From Enterococcaceae bacterium OF42-14pH9A (lineage in GTDB: Bacteria; Bacillota; Bacilli; Lactobacillales; Enterococcaceae), in contig JAQEYU010000004.1 of assembly GCA_027692465.1 (NCBI GenBank), positions 205,865 to 269,864 on the forward strand: a stretch of DNA of 64,000 nucleotides, in the 5' to 3' direction. How positions within the stretch are numbered: position 1 is the first letter of the stretch; each line of letters opens with the position of its first letter. The notes beneath the pieces were generated by a model. That model was not told where the DNA came from and made no database searches. It saw only the letters and a program-made list of their open reading frames with translations. Below, in pieces: positions 53,926 through 62,260 of the stretch. The translations under genes and the position numbers were made by a program.

Positions 53926-55043
53926 AAAAGGTCGAAGTGCTGTTTTTGATCCATGATCTGGGGCAAGGTGGAGCCGAAAAAGTATTGGTGAATCTGGCAA
54001 ATCATCTGGATCAAAATCGCTATGATGTCACTGTCCATGCACTGTTCGGCGGTGGTGTCAATCGCCAATTTTTGAAAGACCATGTACACTATAAAGAATC
54101 CTTTGCCAAAGCGATTCCTGGAAATTCAAAATTGATGCTGTTGTTTTCGCCACAGACTTTGTACAAATGGTTGATAAAAGATCGATACGATATCGCCGTC
54201 TCTTACTTGGAAGGACCTAGTGCTCGAATCATTGCCGGCTGTCCTTATGAAGATTCCAAGAAGGTGTCGTGGATACATAGTACTCAGAAAAATGAACAGA
54301 TAGCTGCGGCACCTTTTCGTTCGTATCAGGAAGCGGCGGCTTGCTACGGTTCATTTGATCGCCATGTGTGTGTCTCAAGAGATGTAAGGGAAGATTTCCA
54401 ACGATTGTTTCCATCAGTTAGAATGATAGAAGTTTTATACAACGCTAACGATACGGATAAAATCGCCGTGATGAAAGCCTACGAAAGTCCCGTAAAAGTT
54501 GATTCCAATAAGTTCAATATCGCTTTGATTGGAAAGTTAGAAAAAAATAAAGGATTTAATCGGATAATCACAATCGCCAAACATTTGAAAGCGGTTGGCT
54601 ATATTTTTTGCATCAACATTCTGGGAATCGGCTCCCAGCGGAAGGTGTTGGAAGAGCAAATCAGTTCTGAGGGTGTGGAAGATGTAGTCAAGCTTTTAGG
54701 TTATCAGGAAAATCCTTATGCTGTGATCGATCAATGTGATCTCTATGTGTGTTCCTCCCATGCAGAAGGTTTCAGTACAGCAGCCACAGAAGCCTTGATT
54801 CTTGGTTTGCCGGTAGTTGCTACTCGTGTTGGAGGTATGGAAGAGATGCTTGGTGAAAACCAATATGGTGTGATTGTCGACAACGATCAGGAGTTGGCTG
54901 ACGAGATCGAAAAAATGATGACAGACAGTGATTATTACCATCATTACCGTGAAATGAGCCAACAGCGCAGCGCAAAGTTTTCGATAAAAGAAACGGTGGG
55001 TGCTGTTGAAGAGATGTTCGAAAATCTTCTGGGGACAGTTTGA
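53922..55043 (+). CDS. Glycosyltransferase family 4
   Basis: A 373-residue GT-B enzyme. FLIHDLGQGGAEKVLVNLANHL opens the N-terminal domain and SSHAEGFSTAATEALILGLPVVATRVGGMEEML is the donor-binding E-x7-E region. IGKLEKNKGFNRII fits the central linker. It starts in the stop of the previous gene. Confidence 0.9.
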   Translation: MKKVEVLFLIHDLGQGGAEKVLVNLANHLDQNRYDVTVHALFGGGVNRQFLKDHVHYKESFAKAIPGNSKLMLLFSPQTLYKWLIKDRYDIAVSYLEGPSARIIAGCPYEDSKKVSWIHSTQKNEQIAAAPFRSYQEAAACYGSFDRHVCVSRDVREDFQRLFPSVRMIEVLYNANDTDKIAVMKAYESPVKVDSNKFNIALIGKLEKNKGFNRIITIAKHLKAVGYIFCINILGIGSQRKVLEEQISSEGVEDVVKLLGYQENPYAVIDQCDLYVCSSHAEGFSTAATEALILGLPVVATRVGGMEEMLGENQYGVIVDNDQELADEIEKMMTDSDYYHHYREMSQQRSAKFSIKETVGAVEEMFENLLGTV

Positions 55044-55065
55044 ATAGAGAAAAGGAAGCGAAAAA

Positions 55066-56157
55066 ATGCTGAGAATCTTACAAGTAGTGACCTATATGGG
55101 GCGGGGTGGTTTGGAAACGATGTTGATGAATTATTATCGCAATATCGATCGAACCAAGGTCCAATTTGATTTTCTGGTGCATCGGGAATTTCGTGCTGAT
55201 TATGATGATGAGATCGAAAGTCTGGGTGGGAAAATCTATCGGGCCCCGAGACTGAACCCTTATTCGGCGAAATATCGTAAATTTATGAAAAACTTTTTCG
55301 CGGAACATGAGTATACTGTCGTCCATTCCCATTTGGATTGTCTGGCAGGTATCCCGCTTGAATTTGCAAAAAAAGCTGGTGTTCCTGTCAGAATTGCTCA
55401 TTCCCATAATGCTAATCAGCCACGAGATTTGAAATACCCGATTAAGCTGTTGCAAAGAAGAAAGATTGCATCAACGTCTACTCAATGTTTTGCATGCAGC
55501 GGTGAAGCAGGAGATTGGATGTTTCAAGGAAAAGCCTTCACAGTGGTGAAAAATGCGATTGACTTGAAAAAATTTGAATTCGACGAGGATCGGCGACTAG
55601 CAATGCGCCAGAAGCTTGGGTTGGAGAATGAATTGGTCATTGGTCATGTGGGGAGATTCTATGAGCAGAAGAATCATGAACAACTGATCGATATTTTCGC
55701 TGAGATTATAAAGCAACAGAACGCTAAGCTGTTGCTCGTAGGGAAAGGGCCACTGGAGGAGAAGATCAAAGAACGGGTCGACGCAAAAGGATTAGCGGAC
55801 AGTGTGATTTTTTTGGGAACTCGAAACGATATACCGGACTTGATGCAGGCTTTTGACGTGTTTGTCTTCCCATCCATTTTTGAAGGGCTGCCGCTTACGC
55901 TTATTGAGGCTCAAGCAAGCGACTTGCCATGTGTGATTTCGGATACGATTCCGAATGAAGTTAAGTTGACTTCATTGGTGGAGTTTGTGAGTCTGAAAGC
56001 GACTCCGCAGGAATGGGCTAAAAAAGTCCTTGAATTCTCTGAGCGTGGACATAGACGTTCGGAGCAACTCTGTTCGATAAGAGCGCACGGCTATGATATC
56101 ATTGATGTCTCTTACAAATTAGAAAAGTGGTATCAAGAGGCTGTAGAAAAGTATTGA
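55066..56157 (+). CDS. Glycosyltransferase family 4 (EpsF-like)
   Basis: A 363-residue GT-B enzyme close to EpsF. MLRILQVVTYMGRGGLETML, HSHLDCLAGIPLEFAKKAGVP and RIAHSHNAN are characteristic, and FPSIFEGLPLTLIEAQASDLPCVISD is the donor site. It is the last glycosyltransferase of the capsule locus. Confidence 0.9.
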   Translation: MLRILQVVTYMGRGGLETMLMNYYRNIDRTKVQFDFLVHREFRADYDDEIESLGGKIYRAPRLNPYSAKYRKFMKNFFAEHEYTVVHSHLDCLAGIPLEFAKKAGVPVRIAHSHNANQPRDLKYPIKLLQRRKIASTSTQCFACSGEAGDWMFQGKAFTVVKNAIDLKKFEFDEDRRLAMRQKLGLENELVIGHVGRFYEQKNHEQLIDIFAEIIKQQNAKLLLVGKGPLEEKIKERVDAKGLADSVIFLGTRNDIPDLMQAFDVFVFPSIFEGLPLTLIEAQASDLPCVISDTIPNEVKLTSLVEFVSLKATPQEWAKKVLEFSERGHRRSEQLCSIRAHGYDIIDVSYKLEKWYQEAVEKY

Positions 56158-56246
56158 AGATTTGAAAGATTCAGCTTTCAAATTGTTAATGATAGCCTAA
56201 GTGATTTGGCATTTGCAAGGATAGATTATGCAGCGTGGAGGTAAAT

Positions 56247-57287
56247 ATGAAGGTATCGATCAAAAAAATCGTTTATTCACATGTTACTTTGATCTGGCTT
56301 TTAGAAATGTGTAGGCGGTTGGTCAATCCACAAGTGCGGCAAACTTGGGGTGCGAAATTCAAAAGAACTGCCTCCGAAAAAAATACAATGCTAATCAGAA
56401 TTTATGAAGATTTTATCAAAACAGCTATTTGGTCAGCCTGTTTGCCAGATGAGTATCTCTCACTCCGACTTTACGGAGTGGCTAGAGAAGAAATAGCTGA
56501 CTTTTACTCCTATTGTCGTATGCTGAAATATCTGAGTAGCCTTAAAACTGCTGAATCGATGCGAATTTTCAACGATAAGGCTGAATTCTGCCAACGCTTC
56601 AGCAGCTACTTGGGCAGAGAAGTTTTACTGTGGGATGAGCAAACATCTCTTGATACTGTGAAGTCATTTCTTTCAGGGCGAGAACGGGTTATTGCTAAAC
56701 CGCGACAGGCATCAGGAGGTACAGGAATTTTTCTGATCGACACACAAATGATATCGGATCTTTCGGAAATTCAAGCAGAAGTAGTAAAGCATGGTGGGAT
56801 TCTTTTAGAAGAATGCCTGGTGAATCATCAGAACCTGAAGCAGTTCTCTAAAGAAGCGCTAAGCACCGTTCGGATTATTACGCTGAAACATCCGGAATAT
56901 GTCCAGGTTTTAGGCGCGTTTTTAAGATTTAATCCAGGTCCGGGAATCACAGACAATCTTAGCGGCGGTGGATGTGCCAGTCCAATTGATCCGGCCAGTG
57001 GGAAAATTTACCGTGGTATCGTTGATGTTACTAAAGATACCATTGGAACACGGCATCCGACCGGATTTGAAGTGATTGGCTACCAACTGCCATATTGGCC
57101 GGAAACGCTACGTCTAGTGGAACAGGCGGCGCAAGAGCTTGCCGATGTTCGGTTCACTCCCTGGGATGTAGCTATTACTGATAAAGGGCCGTATCTGATT
57201 GAAGGAAATAATGAATGTGGATCGCGTTTCCAACGAATTGTAGATAGAAATTGCTACGAGGATATCAAAACTGCCTGCAGAGGTTGA
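56247..57287 (+). CDS. Sugar-transfer-associated ATP-grasp protein
   Basis: A 346-residue protein of the ATP-grasp group found in polysaccharide loci. IAKPRQASGGTGIFLID is the ATP-binding glycine loop, GILLEECLVNHQNL and STVRIITLKHPEYVQVLGAFLRF follow, and DVAITDKGPYLIEGNNECGS holds the metal-binding Glu/Asn. Such proteins may attach an amino acid or carboxylate to a glycan; no reaction is proven. The start at 56247 follows GGAGG, so a GTG at 56235 is rejected. It sits between the capsule and lasso genes and could serve either. Confidence 0.75.
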   Translation: MKVSIKKIVYSHVTLIWLLEMCRRLVNPQVRQTWGAKFKRTASEKNTMLIRIYEDFIKTAIWSACLPDEYLSLRLYGVAREEIADFYSYCRMLKYLSSLKTAESMRIFNDKAEFCQRFSSYLGREVLLWDEQTSLDTVKSFLSGRERVIAKPRQASGGTGIFLIDTQMISDLSEIQAEVVKHGGILLEECLVNHQNLKQFSKEALSTVRIITLKHPEYVQVLGAFLRFNPGPGITDNLSGGGCASPIDPASGKIYRGIVDVTKDTIGTRHPTGFEVIGYQLPYWPETLRLVEQAAQELADVRFTPWDVAITDKGPYLIEGNNECGSRFQRIVDRNCYEDIKTACRG

Positions 57288-57324
57288 ATAAGACAAATCC
57301 ATAAAGAAAGGAATAAATAGGCGT

Positions 57325-59028
57325 ATGATCAAATACTGCTATCTGTTCATTAAAGAATTGCTCAACTATGATCGACGCAAGACCGTGTGGTTATTGCTAC
57401 TCTCGTTAGGCTCATCGTTGCTGAGCAGTTTCGGGGTTGTGATGTTGGTTCCAATGTTGGGACTGATCGGCCAGGACAGTGAAAGCTTTTCAAAGTTTAT
57501 TCCCTCATGGTTTACGAATATAGAGAAAAAAAAACAATTTTTACTGATAATGACAATCTATATTTTTGTTATGCTTTTTAAGCAGTTGTTGATTAAATGG
57601 GTAGCTTGGCTTGAAAGTGATCTGACAGAAGGTGCAACGATGCAGCTCTCCTTACTGTCATTGGAAAACATCTTTGCCTGTGGGTGGGAAATTTTGTCAA
57701 AAGAAAAATCTGGTAGTTTATTGAATCTCTTTATGACAGAAATTCCCAAATATAATTCGGGATTGATGTTTGGTTTGAAATTTGTGATTGCTGCGATTAA
57801 TGGAATCATCCAATATGTACTAGCACTATTGATCTCACCTTTTTTGACTCTGTTAGTAACAATGATGGCGGTTTTGTTTCTGCCATTGATGAAAAGGACT
57901 AATCGGCATTCCAAAGCATTAGGGGCAACTTTTCGTGCTCACTATGAGCAATGGGCGAATCAGACGAAAGACATTATGACTGGAATGAAAGAAATTCGCG
58001 CTAACAATGCGATTGAGGAACAAATGTGCATTAGTCATCGATTACTGCAAAGCAAGAAAGATAACTTGTTGACTTTTACCAACACTCGTCAGAATTTTGC
58101 GTTTTTTTACCAGATGATTTTAGTATTGATGATGACTGCTACGATTTACGTGTCATTTTTTGTCCTGCAAATTCCAATAACTGAACTGTTGGTGATGATT
58201 GTTATTTTTGGACGCTTATGGCCGATTTTTTCAGGACTTCAAAGCTCAGCAACGCAAATTTACAATTTGGTACCCACTTATGAATATGTAAAAGATATCA
58301 ATCGGTATTTAAAAGAAAAGAAATATAAGGAATTTTCCAGTGTTCGTACTGCTGATAACTTGACTTTGACTAAAGAAATCAGATTTGATGATGTATCATT
58401 TTCTTACGATGGTGGTATGACGAAAATTTTGGATGAGGTACGGTTTTCGATTCCAGCGAATCGTGTAGTTGCATTAACTGGAGCATCAGGGGCCGGAAAA
58501 TCAACTTTAGTAGACTTACTATTGGGGTTCTATGATCCGCAACAAGGACGTATTTTAGTAGATGGCGCTCAGTTGAATCCCGCTAATTTTAATGAATGGC
58601 GAAATGGAATCAGCTATGTACCGCAAGATCCCGTTCTATTTCATGGAACAATCAAGGAAAATCTGTTGCGTTACGGCGCAAGTGACAATGAAGAAGAAAT
58701 CGAAGCGGCGCTAAAAGCAGCAGCAGTTTGGGAGGAAGTTCAAAAGTTTCCAGATGGTTTGGATACCCTGGTGGGCGATCGAGGAGCTGCATTGTCCGGT
58801 GGTCAAAAGCAGCGGATTATTTTAGCTAGATCTTTGCTGTCTAATCCGCAAGTTTTGATTTTAGACGAGGCAACAAGCGCCTTAGATGCAGAGAATGAAA
58901 AGTTGATAAACCGGACTTTGCATCGCTTAAAAGAAAAAGGATTGTCGATTTTGATCATCGCTCACCGTGAAAGCACGATCCAATCGGCTGATTATGTGCT
59001 GCATCTCAGTAATGGTAAAATTTGTTGA
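57325..59028 (+). CDS. ABC transporter (membrane-ATPase half-transporter), probable lasso peptide exporter
   Basis: A 567-residue half-transporter. Residues 1-~320 hold about six membrane helices. The ATPase domain has LTGASGAGKSTLVDLLLGFY, LSGGQKQRIILARSLL and VLILDEATSALD with the H-loop IAHRES. Its position just before the kinase and precursor genes suits a LasD/McjD-type exporter. A PglK-like lipid-linked glycan flippase has the same size and layout, and no Wzx is seen in the capsule locus, so that role is possible too. Confidence 0.8.
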   Translation: MIKYCYLFIKELLNYDRRKTVWLLLLSLGSSLLSSFGVVMLVPMLGLIGQDSESFSKFIPSWFTNIEKKKQFLLIMTIYIFVMLFKQLLIKWVAWLESDLTEGATMQLSLLSLENIFACGWEILSKEKSGSLLNLFMTEIPKYNSGLMFGLKFVIAAINGIIQYVLALLISPFLTLLVTMMAVLFLPLMKRTNRHSKALGATFRAHYEQWANQTKDIMTGMKEIRANNAIEEQMCISHRLLQSKKDNLLTFTNTRQNFAFFYQMILVLMMTATIYVSFFVLQIPITELLVMIVIFGRLWPIFSGLQSSATQIYNLVPTYEYVKDINRYLKEKKYKEFSSVRTADNLTLTKEIRFDDVSFSYDGGMTKILDEVRFSIPANRVVALTGASGAGKSTLVDLLLGFYDPQQGRILVDGAQLNPANFNEWRNGISYVPQDPVLFHGTIKENLLRYGASDNEEEIEAALKAAAVWEEVQKFPDGLDTLVGDRGAALSGGQKQRIILARSLLSNPQVLILDEATSALDAENEKLINRTLHRLKEKGLSILIIAHRESTIQSADYVLHLSNGKIC

Positions 59029-59045
59029 TGGATGGGGGAAAAGAT

Positions 59046-59999
59046 ATGTATCATTATAAAATATATGGATTGACTGTTGCATCAGAGGTTGAACTTGAGC
59101 AGGCGGTCTCAGTTACGATGGAAAGCGACCCGGCAGATGTTCTAATCTGTCTTGGGAAAACACCTGAAACAATCGATGCTCCCCTAAAAAATGAAGAACA
59201 ACATCTTTATATGGTTTCAGATAGAGAGATGCTCTTCCATGTGGAAGGGGTAGCCACTTTTTTTATTCAAAATGGATGCAAGATAACTTTTACACCAGCG
59301 ATCGAGAGAGCAGATCATGTTATCTCACAATCTGAAGCGATTCAGCTGTTTCTTTTGGGGACTTGCTTTGGTGCATTACTTATTCAACGAGATATTTTTC
59401 CGTTGCATGGCAGTTGTGTTGAGAAGGATGGCGAAGGGATTGTACTTATTGGTGATTCAGGTGCCGGAAAGTCCACGATAGCCAGAGCTTTCATCAATCA
59501 AGGATGGCGTCTGGTTTCAGATGATGTGATTGCTGTAACTGAAAATGATGGACAATTTTTTGCAGAAGCAGGCTTTCCCGGACAAAAATTATGGGAAGAT
59601 GCATTGGCGCGATTGACTACCGGTGACAGTCGCAAAATTTTACGAACAATCAATGACCAATCTAAATTTGCGGTCGACCTTATGGTGGGCGACGAATTCT
59701 GTGGAGAACCCGTGTCTATAGTAGGAATCTATCTGTTACTTCCCCATGACTGCCAGACTCCGCAGTTGAGGTTGCTGGATGACATTACTGCGACACATGT
59801 ACTTCTGACTTATGTTTTTCGAAGAGAATTAGTTATTGGTACAAAAAAACAGCAAAGGCTATTTCAGTATTGTGTCGATTTGGCTGGAAATTCCAAATAT
59901 TATGAAGTGATGAGACCGACTGTAGTTGGAAAAGAAACAGAGGTAATCAAAATGATTTTAGAGAACAACAATTTGAGTGGCTTAAAGTCAAATCGTTGA
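59046..59999 (+). CDS. HPr-kinase-like lasso peptide kinase
   Basis: About 317 residues. The C-terminal half resembles the HPr kinase/phosphorylase catalytic domain: FPLHGSCVEKDGEGIVLIGD, GDSGAGKST P-loop (near residue 145), then WRLVSDDVIAV, and FPGQKLWEDAL as in lasso-associated kinases. Paeninodin-type enzymes phosphorylate the C-terminal Ser of the precursor. Here the precursor next door ends in Ser. The start at 59046 follows GGGGGAAAAG; earlier codons overlap the transporter gene. HPr itself is an unlikely substrate because the N-terminal HprK domain is replaced. Confidence 0.85.
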   Translation: MYHYKIYGLTVASEVELEQAVSVTMESDPADVLICLGKTPETIDAPLKNEEQHLYMVSDREMLFHVEGVATFFIQNGCKITFTPAIERADHVISQSEAIQLFLLGTCFGALLIQRDIFPLHGSCVEKDGEGIVLIGDSGAGKSTIARAFINQGWRLVSDDVIAVTENDGQFFAEAGFPGQKLWEDALARLTTGDSRKILRTINDQSKFAVDLMVGDEFCGEPVSIVGIYLLLPHDCQTPQLRLLDDITATHVLLTYVFRRELVIGTKKQQRLFQYCVDLAGNSKYYEVMRPTVVGKETEVIKMILENNNLSGLKSNR

Positions 60000-60045
60000 A
60001 AACAGCAAAATTAAGGTGGGTTTAAATTAAAATTAAAAAAAGTAT

Positions 60046-60073
60046 TTGTCACCAAACGATTACATGATATAAT
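60046..60073 (+). promoter_or_regulatory. Promoter of the lasso precursor gene
   Basis: TTGTCA at 60046-60051, a 16-base spacer and TATAAT at 60068-60073, with a TG two bases before the -10 (extended -10). This strong promoter would express the precursor independently of the capsule operon. Confidence 0.75.
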
Positions 60074-60103
60074 TAAATTATTCTAAGAAAGGAGGACGAA
60101 TGA

Positions 60104-60217
60104 ATGAAAAAAGAATGGACTTCTATCACTTTGACTGAACTTGAAGTGAAAATGACTGCTGGTGGCCCGAATAAGTCAAGTGCTGAAACTGAAGGTTATA
60201 CTTATGATTGGTCATGA
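60104..60217 (+). CDS. Lasso peptide precursor
   Basis: A 37-residue peptide. The leader is MKKEWTSITLTELEVKMTA and the predicted core GGPNKSSAETEGYTYDWS. Thr18 is at position -2 from the core, as in nearly all lasso precursors. Core Gly1 and Glu9 fit a nine-residue macrolactam ring, leaving a nine-residue tail with bulky Tyr13, Tyr15 and Trp17 as possible plugs. The last residue is Ser, the known phosphorylation site in paeninodin. The leader keeps L10, L13 and V15 of the usual recognition region but has Trp5 and Ile8 where YxxP is expected. AAAGGAGG lies eight bases before the ATG; an overlapping ATG at 60100 in another frame stops early. Confidence 0.85.
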   Translation: MKKEWTSITLTELEVKMTAGGPNKSSAETEGYTYDWS

Positions 60218-60224
60218 GCGTGCT

Positions 60225-60258
60225 GAGATTAAGTGCATATGTGCTTAATCTCTTTTTT
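60225..60258 (+). terminator. Hairpin terminator/attenuator after the lasso precursor gene
   Basis: GAGATTAAG at 60225-60233 pairs with CTTAATCTC at 60244-60252, followed by six T's. It lies between precursor and processing genes. Partial termination here would give excess precursor mRNA over enzyme mRNA, as in other RiPP operons. Confidence 0.8.
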
Positions 60259-60324
60259 GTTAATTGGAAATATATGTTTTTATATTTATTAAACAGAGGC
60301 GTCTCTTTATCAGGAGGATTCAGG

Positions 60325-60588
60325 ATGAAAATACAAAAAAAGAGAGAGTTACTGACTGCAAAGATGGATGAGGACACGGTGATGATGGACCCGGTCGCAG
60401 GGAAGTATTACAACATGGGAGTTATTGGAGGTGAGGTTTGGCAGATTCTGGAAGAACCAGTATCCGAAGGCGAGATTATCGATACTCTGTTGCATAGATA
60501 CGAAGTGGAGTATGGCGTGTGCGAAGCTGAGGTAAGAAGCTTTATAACGATGCTACAAGAACGGGACTTGATAAAACATGTTGAATAG
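60325..60588 (+). CDS. PqqD-like leader-peptide recognition protein (lasso B1)
   Basis: An 87-residue PqqD/RRE-domain protein: KRELLTAKMDEDTVMMDPVAGKYYNMG and GGEVWQILEEPVSEGEIIDTLLHRY are the RiPP recognition element fold. It binds the precursor leader and hands it to the B2 protease. The ATG at 60325 follows AGGAGG; the longer frame from 60208 runs through the terminator. It overlaps the next gene by 11 bases. Confidence 0.88.
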   Translation: MKIQKKRELLTAKMDEDTVMMDPVAGKYYNMGVIGGEVWQILEEPVSEGEIIDTLLHRYEVEYGVCEAEVRSFITMLQERDLIKHVE

Positions 60589-61036
60589 TTTTTTTTTGTT
60601 ATTGCGACTTTCAATAAGAGAGAAATGGTTGCTGTTATCTTGCTTGTTTTGGTCAGGTTACTTTCGGTGGACGATCACTCATCGACAGTTCTCAGAGTAT
60701 GAGCATATACTTGGTGTCGCAGCACTCGCTGCTGACGAAGGTCCGTTCGTTCCACTGGAATTATCAAAAAAAAAGAGACTCAATGAATTAAGAATCATTT
60801 TGGAAATTTTGGAAAGAAGGACGCCGTGGACCACCAATTGTCTGGTAAAGGCCTGTGTCGCTTCCAAAAAAATCCGTTCCTGGGGAATTCCTTATAGAAT
60901 CTATTTAGGGGTGAAGGAACAAAATGGTGTCATGGCAGCTCATGCATGGACAATTGTTGGAAAGGAATACGTCGTTACAGGATTTACAGATTTTGATGCA
61001 TATACGGTAACTTCAATGTATCGTTTTATAATTTAA
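60578..61036 (+). CDS. Transglutaminase-like leader peptidase (lasso B2)
   Basis: A 152-residue lasso B2 protein. Cys88 in TNCLVKACVA, His122 in AAHAWTIV and a following Asp (FTDFDAY, 138 or 140) form the Cys-His-Asp triad of the transglutaminase-like cysteine protease. It cuts the leader after Ala19, releasing Gly1 for ring closure. The N-terminal half is helical. Its start lies inside the B1 gene, so the two are translationally coupled. Confidence 0.88.
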   Translation: MLNSFFLLLRLSIREKWLLLSCLFWSGYFRWTITHRQFSEYEHILGVAALAADEGPFVPLELSKKKRLNELRIILEILERRTPWTTNCLVKACVASKKIRSWGIPYRIYLGVKEQNGVMAAHAWTIVGKEYVVTGFTDFDAYTVTSMYRFII

Positions 61037-61054
61037 GAAAGCCAGGAGAAAAAC

Positions 61055-62260
61055 ATGAGATTCAGACAAAACATACATCATGGAGTTTTTTCAAACGATT
61101 TCCAATTGCTTTTAAAAGGGACTGTTGGAGAAATCTCTGCAGATACACTGAGCTACGGTGATCAAGATCGAATGCTGGCATTGGCCAAATATCATCGTAT
61201 TGTGCCAAACTTGGCTTTTTTCATAAAGTCAACCACTGGAGAAGCACAGCCTACTTTCGTGGATGCGGTACAAAAATACATGGAAGCTTATTCTTTGCAG
61301 ACCATGGACTACCTTTGCCATGCAGCAGAAGCTTTTCGTGTCTTGGGAGAAAAAAACATCTCTGTTGTCCAATTGAAAGGGCCGATCCTGGGTATGGAGA
61401 TTTACGGTAATCCCTATTATCGCCAAATGGGAGACTTGGATTTGTTTGTGCCTGAAGAACAATTGTTTATGGCTGTTCGGGCATTGGAGGTTATCGGCTA
61501 TTCTTGTAAGGGTAATTTTTCGAATAGTCAAAAGAAATGGGAATGGATGATGAAACTTGAACATCACGTCGTTTTGACTCGGGGATCATCGAAAATCGAG
61601 ATGCACTGGAAAGAGTATGACGGAATTAGTCGGGTATGGGATATTTATTATCCAATAGAAAAAAAAGTGTTGATGGGAATGGATTTTCCCACGGTCGCTT
61701 TACAAGATCATATTACATACCTTATTTATCATGCATCAAAGCATCAATATTTTCGGTTAAAGTGGTTGATTGATATTGCCTTACTTATGAAGCAGCAACG
61801 CATTGATTGGCAAATCCTTGAAAATTCATATGAAAAAAAAGGGTTGCTATCTGTTTTTTATGAATGTCTTATTGTACTCTATGTTCTTTGGGGTAGTGAA
61901 ATGCCGGCGGTCGACACAAAAAAGATTGGAACCAGATTCGACACAGTGGAAGAATGTTGGGTGATTGAGAGCAAAGAAGACTGTTCAGAAGAACTGGCGA
62001 GCGCTTTTGATTTGGCAAAATCCGTGGTAAATGAACTGAAAGAGGAAAAAACAGCGGATGGTCCGATTCTTGGATTAGAAAAAAAAGAGTCAGTGCTTTT
62101 GAAGGGGCGTCGACAAATGTACCATTCTTTGAAATTTAAAGTCCATCCTCAAATCATCGATTTTGAGACATTTGATTTTTCAGATCAATGGTATTTTATG
62201 TACTTTCTCCTAAGGCCGATTTTTTGGATGAAACGTTTTTTTAGAAGAGGTGAAGTATAA
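61055..62260 (+). CDS. Lasso-associated nucleotidyltransferase-family protein
   Basis: A 401-residue protein of the uncharacterised nucleotidyltransferase family (PF14907-like). LKGPILGMEIYGNPYYRQMGDLDLFVP carries the G-D-x-D type active site (about 115-140), followed by a region common in the family (HHVVLTRGSSKIEMHW, ITYLIYHASKHQYFRLKWLIDIALLM). Homologues occur in several lasso and other RiPP clusters with kinases, where they may further modify the phosphate. The donor is unknown. Its stop overlaps the next start (TAATG). The C-terminal ~100 residues are basic and unassigned. Confidence 0.75.
   Translation: MRFRQNIHHGVFSNDFQLLLKGTVGEISADTLSYGDQDRMLALAKYHRIVPNLAFFIKSTTGEAQPTFVDAVQKYMEAYSLQTMDYLCHAAEAFRVLGEKNISVVQLKGPILGMEIYGNPYYRQMGDLDLFVPEEQLFMAVRALEVIGYSCKGNFSNSQKKWEWMMKLEHHVVLTRGSSKIEMHWKEYDGISRVWDIYYPIEKKVLMGMDFPTVALQDHITYLIYHASKHQYFRLKWLIDIALLMKQQRIDWQILENSYEKKGLLSVFYECLIVLYVLWGSEMPAVDTKKIGTRFDTVEECWVIESKEDCSEELASAFDLAKSVVNELKEEKTADGPILGLEKKESVLLKGRRQMYHSLKFKVHPQIIDFETFDFSDQWYFMYFLLRPIFWMKRFFRRGEV

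Noticed and set aside
59046..59999. Genuine HPr kinase/phosphorylase (HprK)
   Set aside because: The N-terminal HprK domain is not recognisable, and the gene sits directly before a lasso precursor; the LW-containing segment fits lasso-associated kinases.
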